From NCBI RefSeq assembly GCF_021556395.1, contig NZ_JAKGCS010000019.1:62001-126000 (forward strand): a stretch of 64,000 nucleotides of DNA. Direction: 5' to 3'. How positions within the stretch are numbered: position 1 is the stretch's first letter; each line of letters begins with the position of its first letter. Below, one piece after another: positions 18,511 to 27,244 of the stretch. The translations under genes were made by a program, and so were the position numbers. The stretch comes from Acuticoccus kalidii. GTDB taxonomy: Bacteria > Pseudomonadota > Alphaproteobacteria > Rhizobiales > Amorphaceae. The notes under the pieces were generated by a model. The model was given only the letters and a program-made list of their open reading frames with translations. It was not told where the DNA came from and did not search any database.

Positions 18511-19962
18511 TCAGGCCAGGACGGCCTTCGGGGCCTCGCTGAGCACACCGGCGGCTGCCTCGGGCGCCGGGCCGCCATGGGCCCAGTCGAGCAGCTCGAT
18601 CGTGTGGACGACGGGGCGCGTCTCGCTGCCGAGCTGGGTCATGCAGCCGATATTCCCGGTCGCGACGAGCGTGGCGCCGGTCGTCTCGATATTGGCGAGC
18701 TTGCGCTCGCGCAGGCGCGCGGCGATCTCGGGCTGCATGATGTTGTAGGTGCCGGCCGAGCCGCAGCACAGATGTCCTTCCGGCACGTCCTTCACGGTGA
18801 AGCCGGCGGCGGTGAGGAGCGCCTTGGGCAGGCGGGTGATCTTCTGCCCGTGCTGCATCGAGCAGGCGCTGTGATAGGCGATCGGCGCTTCGGGCGTGCG
18901 CACCGGCGCGCCGAGATCGAGATCGCCGAGGACTTCGGTGATGTCCTTGGTGATCGCCGACAGCGCCTTCGCCTTCGCGGCATAGATCGGGTCGGTCCGC
19001 AGCATGAAGCCGTAATCCTTCACGGTCGTCCCGCAGCCGGACGCGGTGATGGCGATCGCGTCGAGCCCACCGTCTTCTTTGACGGTCCACCAGGCGTCGA
19101 TATTGGCGCGGGCGGCGGCGAGCGCGTCGTCCTCGCGTCCCATATGGTGGACGAGAGCGCCGCAGCAGCCTTCACCCTCGGGGAGCACCACCTCGACGCC
19201 GGCCCGGTTGAGAAGGCGGATCGTCGCCTCGTTGATCGACGGGGCGAGGACGCTCTGGGCGCAGCCGGTCAGCAGCGCGACGCGCTTGCGCCGCTTGCCG
19301 ATCGCCGGATAGGCGCCGCGCTTGGGCGTCGCCTTTTTGGGCATCTCGGCCGGGGCGAGGGACAGCATCGCCGACAGGCGGGTGAAGATGCTCGGGATCG
19401 GGGCCACCGTGCGCGCGCTGTTGACGACCGCCGGCGCGGCGAGGCCCTTCAAAGAACGGTTTTCGTTGTCGACCCGGCTGTTGCCGGCGGCCTCGGCGTG
19501 CGGGCGCGCCGGATTCGGCAAGAAGAGGCGGGCGAGCGGCCGGGTGAAGCGCGCCATCGCCAGCGCGGTGCGGAAGCGATCCGGGTAGGGCAGGATCTTG
19601 GCGAGCATGATGCGCAGCAAGCGATCGGTGAAGGGTCGCTTGTAGGTCGCCTCGATATGGTCCCGCGCATGGTCGACGAGGTGCATATAATGAACACCCG
19701 ACGGGCAGGTCGTCATGCAGGCGAGGCAGGACAGGCAGCGGTCGACATGGCGCACGTCCGCCTCCGTCGCCGGCCGGTTCTTCTCCAGCATGTCCTTGAT
19801 GAGATAGATGCGCCCGCGCGGACTGTCCCTCTCGTCGCCGAGGAGGACGAAAGTGGGGCACGTCGCCGTGCAGAAGCCGCAATGAACACAGGCGCGTAGC
19901 ACCTGGTCACACGTCTTGATGTGCGGATCGGCGAGCTGCTCGGCTGTGAAATGTGTCTGCAT
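18511..19962 (-). CDS. glcF: Glycolate oxidase iron-sulfur subunit
   Basis: 483 residues. Two 4Fe-4S motifs are present: Cys25-28-31-35 (CVHCGFCTATCP) and Cys76-79-82-86 (CLSCLACMTTCP). Two C-terminal CCG domains follow (EGCCGALVHHMG, HLCCGSAGTYN). It passes electrons from the GlcD/GlcE flavin to the quinone pool during glycolate to glyoxylate oxidation at the inner membrane face. The start ATG at 19962 fits the family N-terminus MQTHF...LADP. The frame continues open upstream, but that part overlaps the next gene antisense-free and has no homology. It is the last gene of the glc cluster. Confidence 0.93.
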   Translation of the reverse strand: MQTHFTAEQLADPHIKTCDQVLRACVHCGFCTATCPTFVLLGDERDSPRGRIYLIKDMLEKNRPATEADVRHVDRCLSCLACMTTCPSGVHYMHLVDHARDHIEATYKRPFTDRLLRIMLAKILPYPDRFRTALAMARFTRPLARLFLPNPARPHAEAAGNSRVDNENRSLKGLAAPAVVNSARTVAPIPSIFTRLSAMLSLAPAEMPKKATPKRGAYPAIGKRRKRVALLTGCAQSVLAPSINEATIRLLNRAGVEVVLPEGEGCCGALVHHMGREDDALAAARANIDAWWTVKEDGGLDAIAITASGCGTTVKDYGFMLRTDPIYAAKAKALSAITKDITEVLGDLDLGAPVRTPEAPIAYHSACSMQHGQKITRLPKALLTAAGFTVKDVPEGHLCCGSAGTYNIMQPEIAARLRERKLANIETTGATLVATGNIGCMTQLGSETRPVVHTIELLDWAHGGPAPEAAAGVLSEAPKAVLA

Positions 19963-20036
19963 GGTTTCGACGCTGTTGCGGAACGTATTGTTGTTCCAGT
20001 TTCTGTTTCCGCTTGGACTGAGACGGCGCGCGCCGT

Positions 20037-20726
20037 CTAGATGAAGAACCCGTACGGGTCCTCGATCTCCAGCCTTTGCGCGACATTGATCAGGCCCTTG
20101 ACCGATCGTGCCACCACCCAAACCGCGATCAGCGGATAGAGGAGGAGGCCGATACCGACAAGGGCGAGAACGCTTGCGACGATATTGGCCGCAAAGCCGA
20201 TCCAGAAGGTTCGGACCTGGTAGGTATAATGCGTTTCGAGCCACGCCGCCGGATGCGCGCGCCGTGCCTGATGGGCGAAGACGGCGCCGAGGATCGCGAC
20301 GAGCGGCAGCGCGAGGCTCGCGAGATAAGCCGCATAGATCAGCTTCACATTGACGACGCCCGGACGCACCCGGAACGGGTTCCAGGCCGACCGTTTGCCG
20401 CGGCGGCCCGCCCCGTCCCTCATCTCGTCCTTCGCCTCGTCCCGCCATGGCGCCTCGGCGCCGGCTTCGGGCCGTGCCGTGTCAGCGTCGCCGGGGATCG
20501 GGGATGCCTTTTTGCGCAGAGTGGCCGGCGAGGCGGTCGTGGCGGGCGACTGGGACGGGGTCGCGCTGCGACGCTTACGGGGCTTCTTCGCCGGCGCCTC
20601 CGCCTCGGATGCGTGCGCTCGGGCGCCGATATTCGGCACGCTGGAGCCCGGGGTCGGGCGTCGGGTTGAGCGCTCGTTCATCGCCGGGACAAGGACCGTG
20701 ACCGTATTGCGTGAGCGTCGAAGCAT
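20037..20726 (-). CDS. Membrane protein with long charged N-terminal tail (DUF4870-like)
   Basis: 229 residues. The first 125 or so are disordered and rich in Ala, Pro, Arg and Lys. The C-terminal hundred carry three hydrophobic segments (VKLIYAAYLASLALPLVAIL, WIGFAANIVASVLALVGIGL, YPLIAVWVVARSVKGL). The C-terminal part matches small DUF4870/COG3671-type membrane proteins. It starts 14 bp after the glcE stop and lies between glcE and glcF on the same strand, so it is probably expressed with them. An internal Met at 20681 is an alternative start. A role as a membrane anchor for the oxidase is only a guess. Confidence 0.7.
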   Translation of the reverse strand: MLRRSRNTVTVLVPAMNERSTRRPTPGSSVPNIGARAHASEAEAPAKKPRKRRSATPSQSPATTASPATLRKKASPIPGDADTARPEAGAEAPWRDEAKDEMRDGAGRRGKRSAWNPFRVRPGVVNVKLIYAAYLASLALPLVAILGAVFAHQARRAHPAAWLETHYTYQVRTFWIGFAANIVASVLALVGIGLLLYPLIAVWVVARSVKGLINVAQRLEIEDPYGFFI

Positions 20727-20739
20727 CGCAGGATCCTGC

Positions 20740-21924
20740 TTAGCGTGCCATACGCCCTGGGTTCAAAACCGCTTGGGGATCGAACGCGTTCCGCAATCGT
20801 TCGGAAAGCGCCTTGAGGGGGGCAGGTGAGGGATGGAAGGTCGCCACCTCGGCGCGCAATGTCGCCGGCGCGCGGATCAGCGTCGCATGGCCGCCGCCCG
20901 CCGCCGCGACCGCGCCGCGCAGCGCAGCGGCGCCCGCGTCCCCCGTGATCGGAGCCTCGACCCACAACAGGCCGCCCGCCCAGTCGAACATCACGCGGCT
21001 TCCGGCCGGCGCGGCCTTCGCGACCTCAGGCCCCGCCGTCGGCGCGACCGAGATCCGCCAGACCGCGTGTCCGGTGCCGACAAAGGGCGTCACGTCCCTG
21101 ACGGCCGACCAGAGCGCCCGCGAGGCCGCCTCGTCGAGAACCGAGAGGGAGGCGGCCGCGAACATCGTTTGAAGATGCGACAGCCGCGCCGAGACCGACG
21201 GGCCGAAGCCTTCGAGGCGGAGCGCCGTCGCCGGGCCCGTCACGCCGTTCGGCGCGACCTCCGCCGGCAGATGGGCCGCGCCCGACACATCCGCCGAGGA
21301 GCCCATCGCGCGCGACATCGCCGCGACCGCCTCATCCGCCGTGAGGCCGGCGAGGACGAGGGTCACTTCGGTTTCCGGCCGGGGAAGAACCTTGACGGTG
21401 AGCTCCGTCGCGACGGCGAGCGTGCCCCACGAGCCGCAGAGCGCGCGGGAGAGATCATAGCCCGTCACGTTTTTGACGACCTTGCCGCCTGCCTTGAAGG
21501 CCTCGCCGCGCCCCGAGATCGCGTGGACGCCGAGCATATGGTCGCGCACCGCGCCGGCCGTGAGGCGGCGCGGGCCGGCGAAGTTGGTGGCGAAGGTGCC
21601 GCCGAAGGTCGCTTCGCCCACGGCGCCGAGAAGCGGGGCGAGGTTCGGCGGCTCGAAAGCGAACATCTGACCCTTCTTGTCCATCTCGGCCGCGAGCTCG
21701 GCCATCGTGGTGCCGGGCCGCAGCGTCAAAACGAGCTCTTCCGGCTCATAGGCGACGATGCCGTCGAGACCCGACACGTCGAGCGTCGCGGCGGCCTGGG
21801 TCGGCGGACTGATGGAACGCTTCGTTCCATGGCCGACGACCTCGAACGGCTCGCCTGCGTTGATCGCCCAGACGATGGCCTCGCGCACCTCGTCCTCGGT
21901 CTGAGGGGTCAGCGTTCCGCCCAA
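20740..21924 (-). CDS. glcE: Glycolate oxidase FAD-binding subunit
   Basis: 394 residues from the TTG at 21924, which has GAGGAGAA a few bases upstream; an in-frame ATG at 21975 would add 17 residues. The PCMH-type FAD domain shows GTKRSIS near the N-terminus and GATFGGTFATNFAGP-like (ATFGGTFATN) and RDHMLGVHAI motifs. The C-terminus ends with the FDPQAVLNPGRM signature of the family. With GlcD it forms the flavin part of glycolate oxidase. It lies between glcD (123 bp upstream) and an inserted membrane-protein gene. Confidence 0.92.
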   Translation of the reverse strand: MGGTLTPQTEDEVREAIVWAINAGEPFEVVGHGTKRSISPPTQAAATLDVSGLDGIVAYEPEELVLTLRPGTTMAELAAEMDKKGQMFAFEPPNLAPLLGAVGEATFGGTFATNFAGPRRLTAGAVRDHMLGVHAISGRGEAFKAGGKVVKNVTGYDLSRALCGSWGTLAVATELTVKVLPRPETEVTLVLAGLTADEAVAAMSRAMGSSADVSGAAHLPAEVAPNGVTGPATALRLEGFGPSVSARLSHLQTMFAAASLSVLDEAASRALWSAVRDVTPFVGTGHAVWRISVAPTAGPEVAKAAPAGSRVMFDWAGGLLWVEAPITGDAGAAALRGAVAAAGGGHATLIRAPATLRAEVATFHPSPAPLKALSERLRNAFDPQAVLNPGRMAR

Positions 21925-22047
21925 CGGTTCATTCTCCTCGCAGCTTCGAACCTGATACCGGATTCGGCTGCCCATGCGTTCGGTGAAATGTCGGCTCGCG
22001 GGGCGGCGGTGGCCGTCGCCCCCGGTTTGCCTCGCCGAACCGCGTCG

Positions 22048-23544
22048 TCAAAAACGTGGAATGTCGGGGAAGGGGAGCTTGCCGTGATGAACGTGCATCC
22101 GGCCGAGCTCGGCGCAGCGGTGAAGCGTCGGGAAGACCTTGCCGGGATTGAGGAGGTGGTGCGGATCGAACGCGCACTTCACCCGCTGCTGCTGCTTGAG
22201 GTCGTCCTCGGTGAACATTTCCGGCATCAGGTCGCGCTTTTCGACGCCGACGCCATGCTCGCCGGTGAGGCAGCCGCCGACTTCGACGCACAGCCTCAGA
22301 ATATCGGCGCCGAACGCCTCGGCCCGCTCGAGCTCGCCCGGCTGATTGGCGTCGAAGAGGATGAGGGGGTGAAGGTTGCCGTCACCCGCGTGGAAGACGT
22401 TCGCAACCCGCAGGCCGTGCTTGGTCGACAGATCGGCCATCCCCTGGAGAACGCGCGCGAGCTCGCGGCGCGGGATCGTCCCGTCCATGCACATATAGTC
22501 CGGCGAGATGCGGCCGACGGCGGGGAAGGCGGCCTTGCGCCCGGCCCAGAACGTCGCCCGTTCCTCCTCCGACTGGGAGACGCGGACATGGGTTGCGCCG
22601 AATTGGTGGGCGATCTTTTCGACGCGCTCGAGGAGATGGTCGACCTCCACCTGCGGTCCGTCGAGCTCGACGATGAGGAGCGCTTCGACATCGCGGGGAT
22701 AACCGGCATGGACGAAATCCTCCGCGGCGTGGATCGCGGGCTTGTCCATCATCTCCATTCCGCCGGGGATGATGCCGGCGGCGATGATCGCGGCGACGCA
22801 GGAGCCGGCATTTTCCGTATCGGGGAAGCCGACGAGGACGGCGCGCGCCGTCTCCGGTGAGCGCAGGATCCGCACCGTCACCTCGGTGACGACACCGAGA
22901 AGGCCTTCCGAGCCGACCATGAAGGCGAGCCAGTCATAGCCTTCCTGGTCGAGATGCTTGCCCCCGACGCGCAGCACCTCGCCCTCGATGGTGACGATCT
23001 CGAGGCCGAGCACATTGTTGGTGGTGAGGCCGTATTTGAGGCAATGGACCCCGCCCGAATTCTCCGCGACATTGCCGCCGATCGAGCAGGCGATCTGCGA
23101 GGAGGGGTCGGGGGCGTAATAAAAGCCTTCGTGCGCGACGGCCTGGGTGATCGCAAGGTTGGTGACTCCGGGCTGCACCGTCGCGCTGCGGTTCGCGAAG
23201 TCGATATCGAGGATGCGGTTGAAGCGCATCATCGACAACAGGACCGCGTCGCCGAGCGGCAGGGCACCGCCGGAGAGCGAGGTTCCGGCGCCGCGCGGCA
23301 CGACGCGGATCTCGTTCTCGTGACAATATTTCAGGACGGCGGCGACCTGCTCGACCGTTTCTGGCAAGACGACGACGAACGGGAGCTGCCGATAGGCGGT
23401 GAGCCCGTCGGATTCGTAGGTTCGCATTCCGGTCTCGTCGTCGACCGTGCCTTCGCCCGGAACGATGGCCCGCAGGGCGGCCACGATTTCGGCGCGGCGT
23501 GCGAGCGTTGCCTCGTTGAGGGCCGGCATCGCCAATCCGGACAT
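22048..23544 (-). CDS. glcD: Glycolate oxidase catalytic FAD subunit
   Basis: 498 residues. It starts at ATG 23544 behind AAGGGAG. The FAD-binding PCMH domain has PRGAGTSLSGGALP and SIGGNVAENSGG. The C-terminal FAD-oxidase domain has HAGDGNLHPL and GEHGVGVEKRD, both typical of GlcD, and ends FDPHHLLNPGKVFP. It oxidises glycolate (perhaps D-lactate) to glyoxylate. It is the first gene of a glcD-glcE-membrane protein-glcF cluster. No glcC-type regulator or permease is adjacent. Confidence 0.94.
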   Translation of the reverse strand: MSGLAMPALNEATLARRAEIVAALRAIVPGEGTVDDETGMRTYESDGLTAYRQLPFVVVLPETVEQVAAVLKYCHENEIRVVPRGAGTSLSGGALPLGDAVLLSMMRFNRILDIDFANRSATVQPGVTNLAITQAVAHEGFYYAPDPSSQIACSIGGNVAENSGGVHCLKYGLTTNNVLGLEIVTIEGEVLRVGGKHLDQEGYDWLAFMVGSEGLLGVVTEVTVRILRSPETARAVLVGFPDTENAGSCVAAIIAAGIIPGGMEMMDKPAIHAAEDFVHAGYPRDVEALLIVELDGPQVEVDHLLERVEKIAHQFGATHVRVSQSEEERATFWAGRKAAFPAVGRISPDYMCMDGTIPRRELARVLQGMADLSTKHGLRVANVFHAGDGNLHPLILFDANQPGELERAEAFGADILRLCVEVGGCLTGEHGVGVEKRDLMPEMFTEDDLKQQQRVKCAFDPHHLLNPGKVFPTLHRCAELGRMHVHHGKLPFPDIPRF

Positions 23545-23884
23545 CGTCCACTCCCTTGTTCGCGTTCGGCGCAAGCTGGCGTGAACGGGCCGCGAACGCA
23601 AGCCGCGCAATCGTGCGGCGCGCGAACGAATCGGTGTTCGGGCGGGCGCGAGACTGGTGCGATGCTTGATCGCGCCCGGCGGGCGGGCAAGGACAACGCG
23701 CCTCACGCCAGCGATTAAAGCTGTGATAGATTGGGTGCGGTGCAACAAAGCGTCCGGCCGAAAACACTGATCGGAGCGATCAATTCCTGGACCGTTGAAT
23801 CTCTATGGAATTGGCCGCGCCTTTGTTGCCAGCATCCACCCTTACGACTAGAACGCACCTGACTCAGACTGGGGGAGATTTGGC
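23545..23884. other. Divergent promoter region glcD / oxidase subunit IV-pnt
   Basis: 340 bp between divergent units, with no gene supported. It must hold the promoters of glcD and of the cytochrome oxidase subunit IV-transhydrogenase cluster. I see no clear -35/-10 pair. A frame at 23805-24017 is the wrong phase over the real subunit IV gene. Confidence 0.5.
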
Positions 23885-24058
23885 GTGGCGACTGTGGCTC
23901 ATGACACGATTGACAGCACGGCCGATGCAGCGGGCGACGCTCCGCGGACCGATTTTGCCGATCATCAGCGGACGTATGAGGCCTTTTTGCGGCTCTCGAA
24001 GTGGACGATCCTCCTGATCGTGCTGCTCCTGTTCGGAATGCTGATCTTTCTCGTTTGA
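23885..24058 (+). CDS. aa3-type cytochrome c oxidase subunit IV
   Basis: A 57-residue protein from GTG 23885, with GGGGGAGA upstream. The N-terminal half is acidic and soluble and ends in DHQRTYEAFLRLSKW, the hallmark of the bacterial aa3 oxidase subunit IV family. One C-terminal membrane helix (ILLIVLLLFGMLIFLV) follows. Family members bind the side of the subunit I-III oxidase with unclear function. The 58 bp to pntAA and shared strand suggest co-transcription, an arrangement usual in Rhizobiales although the other oxidase genes are elsewhere. Confidence 0.85.
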   Translation: MATVAHDTIDSTADAAGDAPRTDFADHQRTYEAFLRLSKWTILLIVLLLFGMLIFLV

Positions 24059-24116
24059 CGCCTCCGGTTTGAGACGACCCTAAAAAGAAATTTTCTCCAA
24101 TGATTGGGGGCCGATT

Positions 24117-25265
24117 TTGAAGATCGCCGTAGCCGCTGAGGCGGAAGATACGCGCGTCGCCGCAACACCCGACGTGGTGAAGCGCTATGTGAATGCCGGT
24201 GCCGATGTCGTGATCGAGACCGGCGCCGGCGCGAAGGCGCGTGTCACCGACAGCGCCTTTCAGGACGCCGGGGCGACGATCGCGGCATCCGGTGTCGAGG
24301 CCGTGAACGGGGCCGACATCGTGTTGACCGTCCGCCGTCCCGCACCCGAGACGCTCGCCGCGATGAAACAAGGCGCGATGGTGATCGGCGCGCTCGACCC
24401 TTATGGCGACGAAGCCGGCCTCAGGGCGATGGCGAATGCCGGTGTCGCGTCCGTCGCGATGGAGCTGATGCCGCGCATCACCCGCGCCCAGTCGATGGAC
24501 ATCCTGTCGAGCCAGGCGAACCTTGCCGGCTATCAGGCCGTCATCGACGCGGCCGAGGTGTTCGACCGCGCCTTCCCGATGATGATGACCGCCGCCGGCA
24601 CGGTTCCGGCCGCGAAGGTGTTCGTGATGGGCGCGGGCGTCGCCGGCCTCCAGGCGATCGCGACCGCCCGCCGTCTCGGTGCCGCCGTCAGCGCGACCGA
24701 CGTGCGCCCCGCGGCGAAAGAGCAAGTCGCCTCGCTCGGCGCGAAGTTCATCGCGGTCGAGAACGACGAGTTCAAGCAGGCCGAGACCGCCGGCGGTTAC
24801 GCCAAGGAAATGAGCGACGATTATAAGCGCCAGCAGGCTGAACTCGTTGCAAGCCACATCGCCAAGCAGGATATCGTCATCACCACGGCGCTGATCCCCG
24901 GCCGCCCTGCGCCGAAGCTGATCAACGCCGCGATGGTGAATGCGATGGCGCCGGGTTCGGTGATCGTCGACCTCGCGGTGGAGCGCGGCGGCAATGTCGA
25001 GGGCGCGGTTCCGGGTGAGGTCGTCACCATCGGCGGGACGACGATCATCGGCCATCTCAACGTGCCGGGCCGCATCGCGACCACCGCCTCGCTGCTCTAC
25101 GCCAAGAACCTCTTCACCTTCATCGACACCTGTCTCATCGACAAGGAATCGAAGGCGTTCTCGCCCAAATGGGACGACGAACTCGTGACCGCGACGCTGC
25201 TGACCAAAGACGGCGCGCTGGTCCACGAACGCTTCGGCGGAGCCAAGCCCCAGAGCGCGGCCTGA
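24117..25265 (+). CDS. pntAA: NAD(P) transhydrogenase subunit alpha part 1
   Basis: 382 residues, the soluble NAD(H)-binding domain I. It opens KIAVAAEAEDTRVAATPDVV (alanine dehydrogenase/PNT N-domain) and has the NAD site VMGAGVAGLQAIATARRLGA. It hands hydride from NADH to NADP in domain III (PntB). The start is TTG 24117, with TGGGGG upstream; no in-frame ATG is available. A split alpha subunit (pntAA + pntAB) is normal for alphaproteobacteria. pntAB follows 12 bp later. Confidence 0.95.
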   Translation: MKIAVAAEAEDTRVAATPDVVKRYVNAGADVVIETGAGAKARVTDSAFQDAGATIAASGVEAVNGADIVLTVRRPAPETLAAMKQGAMVIGALDPYGDEAGLRAMANAGVASVAMELMPRITRAQSMDILSSQANLAGYQAVIDAAEVFDRAFPMMMTAAGTVPAAKVFVMGAGVAGLQAIATARRLGAAVSATDVRPAAKEQVASLGAKFIAVENDEFKQAETAGGYAKEMSDDYKRQQAELVASHIAKQDIVITTALIPGRPAPKLINAAMVNAMAPGSVIVDLAVERGGNVEGAVPGEVVTIGGTTIIGHLNVPGRIATTASLLYAKNLFTFIDTCLIDKESKAFSPKWDDELVTATLLTKDGALVHERFGGAKPQSAA

Positions 25266-25277
25266 TAGGGACCCACC

Positions 25278-25676
25278 ATGAAAGCCTATGCACAAGAGGC
25301 GGCCACCGGCGCCGCCGATTCCGCAGCGCAGGCGGCTGACGTCGCGGCCGAGGCCGTCGCCGCAGCGACCGGCGGTGCGATCGATCCGACCGTGTTCCGC
25401 CTGTCGATCTTCGTCCTCGCGATTTTCGTCGGCTACTATGTCGTGTGGTCGGTGACCCCCGCCCTCCACACGCCGCTGATGAGCGTGACCAACGCGATCT
25501 CCTCGGTGATCGTCGTCGGCGCCCTTCTCGCGACCGGCGTCTCCTTCATGGAGGCGGAAGGCGCGATCTGGGCGAAGGTGTTCGGGTTCATCGCCCTCGT
25601 GTTGGCGAGCGTGAACATCTTCGGCGGCTTCCTCGTCACGCAGCGCATGCTGGCGATGTACAAGAAGAAGAAATGA
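25278..25676 (+). CDS. pntAB: NAD(P) transhydrogenase subunit alpha part 2
   Basis: 132 residues with an Ala-rich N-terminus and four hydrophobic segments. They include [20 protein letters not shown] and [18 protein letters not shown], conserved in the alpha half of membrane domain II. With PntB it forms the proton channel. It starts at ATG 25278 behind AGGGACC, 12 bp after pntAA. Confidence 0.93.
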   Translation: MKAYAQEAATGAADSAAQAADVAAEAVAAATGGAIDPTVFRLSIFVLAIFVGYYVVWSVTPALHTPLMSVTNAISSVIVVGALLATGVSFMEAEGAIWAKVFGFIALVLASVNIFGGFLVTQRMLAMYKKKK

Positions 25677-25767
25677 GCGAGCAGTCCATGCGGGCGATGC
25701 GGCCCGCCGACGGCGTCCCGGCCGTCTTCACTGCGAACGCCCCCAACGCCAACGAATCGAGAGCGCG

Positions 25768-27171
25768 ATGACCGCCAACCTCGCAGCCATCCTCTACCTC
25801 GTCTCCGGGGTTCTCTTCATCCTCGCGCTCCGGGGCCTTTCGCATCCGGAAACCTCCCGCCAGGGCAACTATTACGGCATGATCGGCATGGCGATCGCCG
25901 TCGTGACGACGCTCGCCGCCGGCGTGCCCGACGGGCTCGGCTGGGTCCTGATCGTGATCGGCATCTCGATCGGCGGCGCGATCGGCGCGATCACCGCCCG
26001 CCGCATCCCGATGACGGCGATGCCGCAGCTCGTCGCCGCCTTCCACTCGCTGGTCGGTCTCGCGGCGGTGTTCGTCGCCGCCGGGGCGCTTTATGCGCCG
26101 GAAGCGTTCGGCATCGGCCATCCAGGCCACATTCACGGTGCCTCGTTGATCGAAATGTCGATCGGCGTCGCGGTGGGCGCGCTCACCTTCACCGGCTCGG
26201 TGATCGCCTTCGCCAAGCTCGACGGGCGCATGTCCGGCAAGCCGATCATGCTGCCGGGGCGGCACATTCTGAACCTTGCGATCTTCATCCTGCTGATCGT
26301 CCTCGTCGTCTTCTTCGTGCAGACCGAATCCGTCATCGGACAGCGGTCGCTCTTCTGGGCGATCACGATCGTCGCGCTGATCCTCGGCGGGCTCATCATC
26401 ATCCCGATCGGCGGGGCGGACATGCCCGTCGTCGTGTCGATGCTGAACTCTTATTCGGGGTGGGCGGCGGCCGGCATCGGCTTCACGCTCGGCAACACGG
26501 CGCTGATCATCACCGGCGCGCTGGTCGGCTCCTCGGGCGCGATCCTGTCTTACATCATGTGTAAGGGCATGAACCGCTCCTTCATCTCCGTGATCCTCGG
26601 CGGGTTCGGCGGCGAGAGCGCGGGTCCAGCCGGCGATCTCGGCGACCGCACCGTGAAGCAGGGTTCGGCCGAAGACGCGGCCTTCATCATGAAGAATGCC
26701 GGCAAGGTCGTCATCGTGCCGGGCTACGGCATGGCGGTCGCCCAGGCCCAGCACGCGCTGCGCGAGATGGCCGACACGCTGAAGGAAGAGGGCGTCGAGG
26801 TGAAGTATGCGATCCACCCCGTCGCGGGTCGTATGCCGGGCCACATGAACGTCCTCCTCGCCGAGGCGCAGGTGCCCTATGAAGAGGTCTTCGAGCTCGA
26901 AGACATCAACTCCGAGTTCGCCCAGACCGACGTCGCCTTCGTCATCGGCGCGAACGACGTGACCAATCCCGCCGCGCGCGATGATCCGTCCTCGCCGATC
27001 TACGGGATGCCCATTCTCGACGTCGACAAGTCGAAGACGGTGCTCTTCGTGAAGCGTTCGCTGGGGTCGGGCTATGCCGGCATCGACAACACGTTGTTCT
27101 ACAAGGACAACAACATGATGCTGTTCGGCGATGCGAAGAAGATGGTCGAAGAGATCGTCAAGTCGCTCTGA
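25768..27171 (+). CDS. pntB: NAD(P) transhydrogenase subunit beta
   Basis: 467 residues. About nine membrane segments (domain II) are followed by the soluble NADP domain III, which has VIVPGYGMAVAQAQHALREM, HPVAGRMPGHMNVLLAEA and GANDVTNPAA. It uses the proton gradient to drive NADPH formation. The 91 bp between pntAB and this start contains no gene. A strong terminator closes the operon. Confidence 0.95.
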   Translation: MTANLAAILYLVSGVLFILALRGLSHPETSRQGNYYGMIGMAIAVVTTLAAGVPDGLGWVLIVIGISIGGAIGAITARRIPMTAMPQLVAAFHSLVGLAAVFVAAGALYAPEAFGIGHPGHIHGASLIEMSIGVAVGALTFTGSVIAFAKLDGRMSGKPIMLPGRHILNLAIFILLIVLVVFFVQTESVIGQRSLFWAITIVALILGGLIIIPIGGADMPVVVSMLNSYSGWAAAGIGFTLGNTALIITGALVGSSGAILSYIMCKGMNRSFISVILGGFGGESAGPAGDLGDRTVKQGSAEDAAFIMKNAGKVVIVPGYGMAVAQAQHALREMADTLKEEGVEVKYAIHPVAGRMPGHMNVLLAEAQVPYEEVFELEDINSEFAQTDVAFVIGANDVTNPAARDDPSSPIYGMPILDVDKSKTVLFVKRSLGSGYAGIDNTLFYKDNNMMLFGDAKKMVEEIVKSL

Positions 27172-27194
27172 GCGGCGCGCTCCTCACCACGACG

Positions 27195-27232
27195 AAACGG
27201 CCCCGGACGGTGCACCGTCCGGGGCCGTTTTC
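27195..27232. terminator. Terminator between pntB and the GH8 gene
   Basis: A near-perfect inverted repeat: AAACGGCCCCGGACGG pairs with CCGTCCGGGGCCGTTT around a four-base loop. It lies between convergent genes and works on both strands. Confidence 0.9.
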
Positions 27233-27244
27233 GTTCCGGCAGGC

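Noticed and set aside
23805-24017. A 70-codon plus-strand frame in the glcD/pnt region
   Set aside because: It is the wrong phase over the cytochrome oxidase subunit IV gene, which has a better start site and a clear family match.
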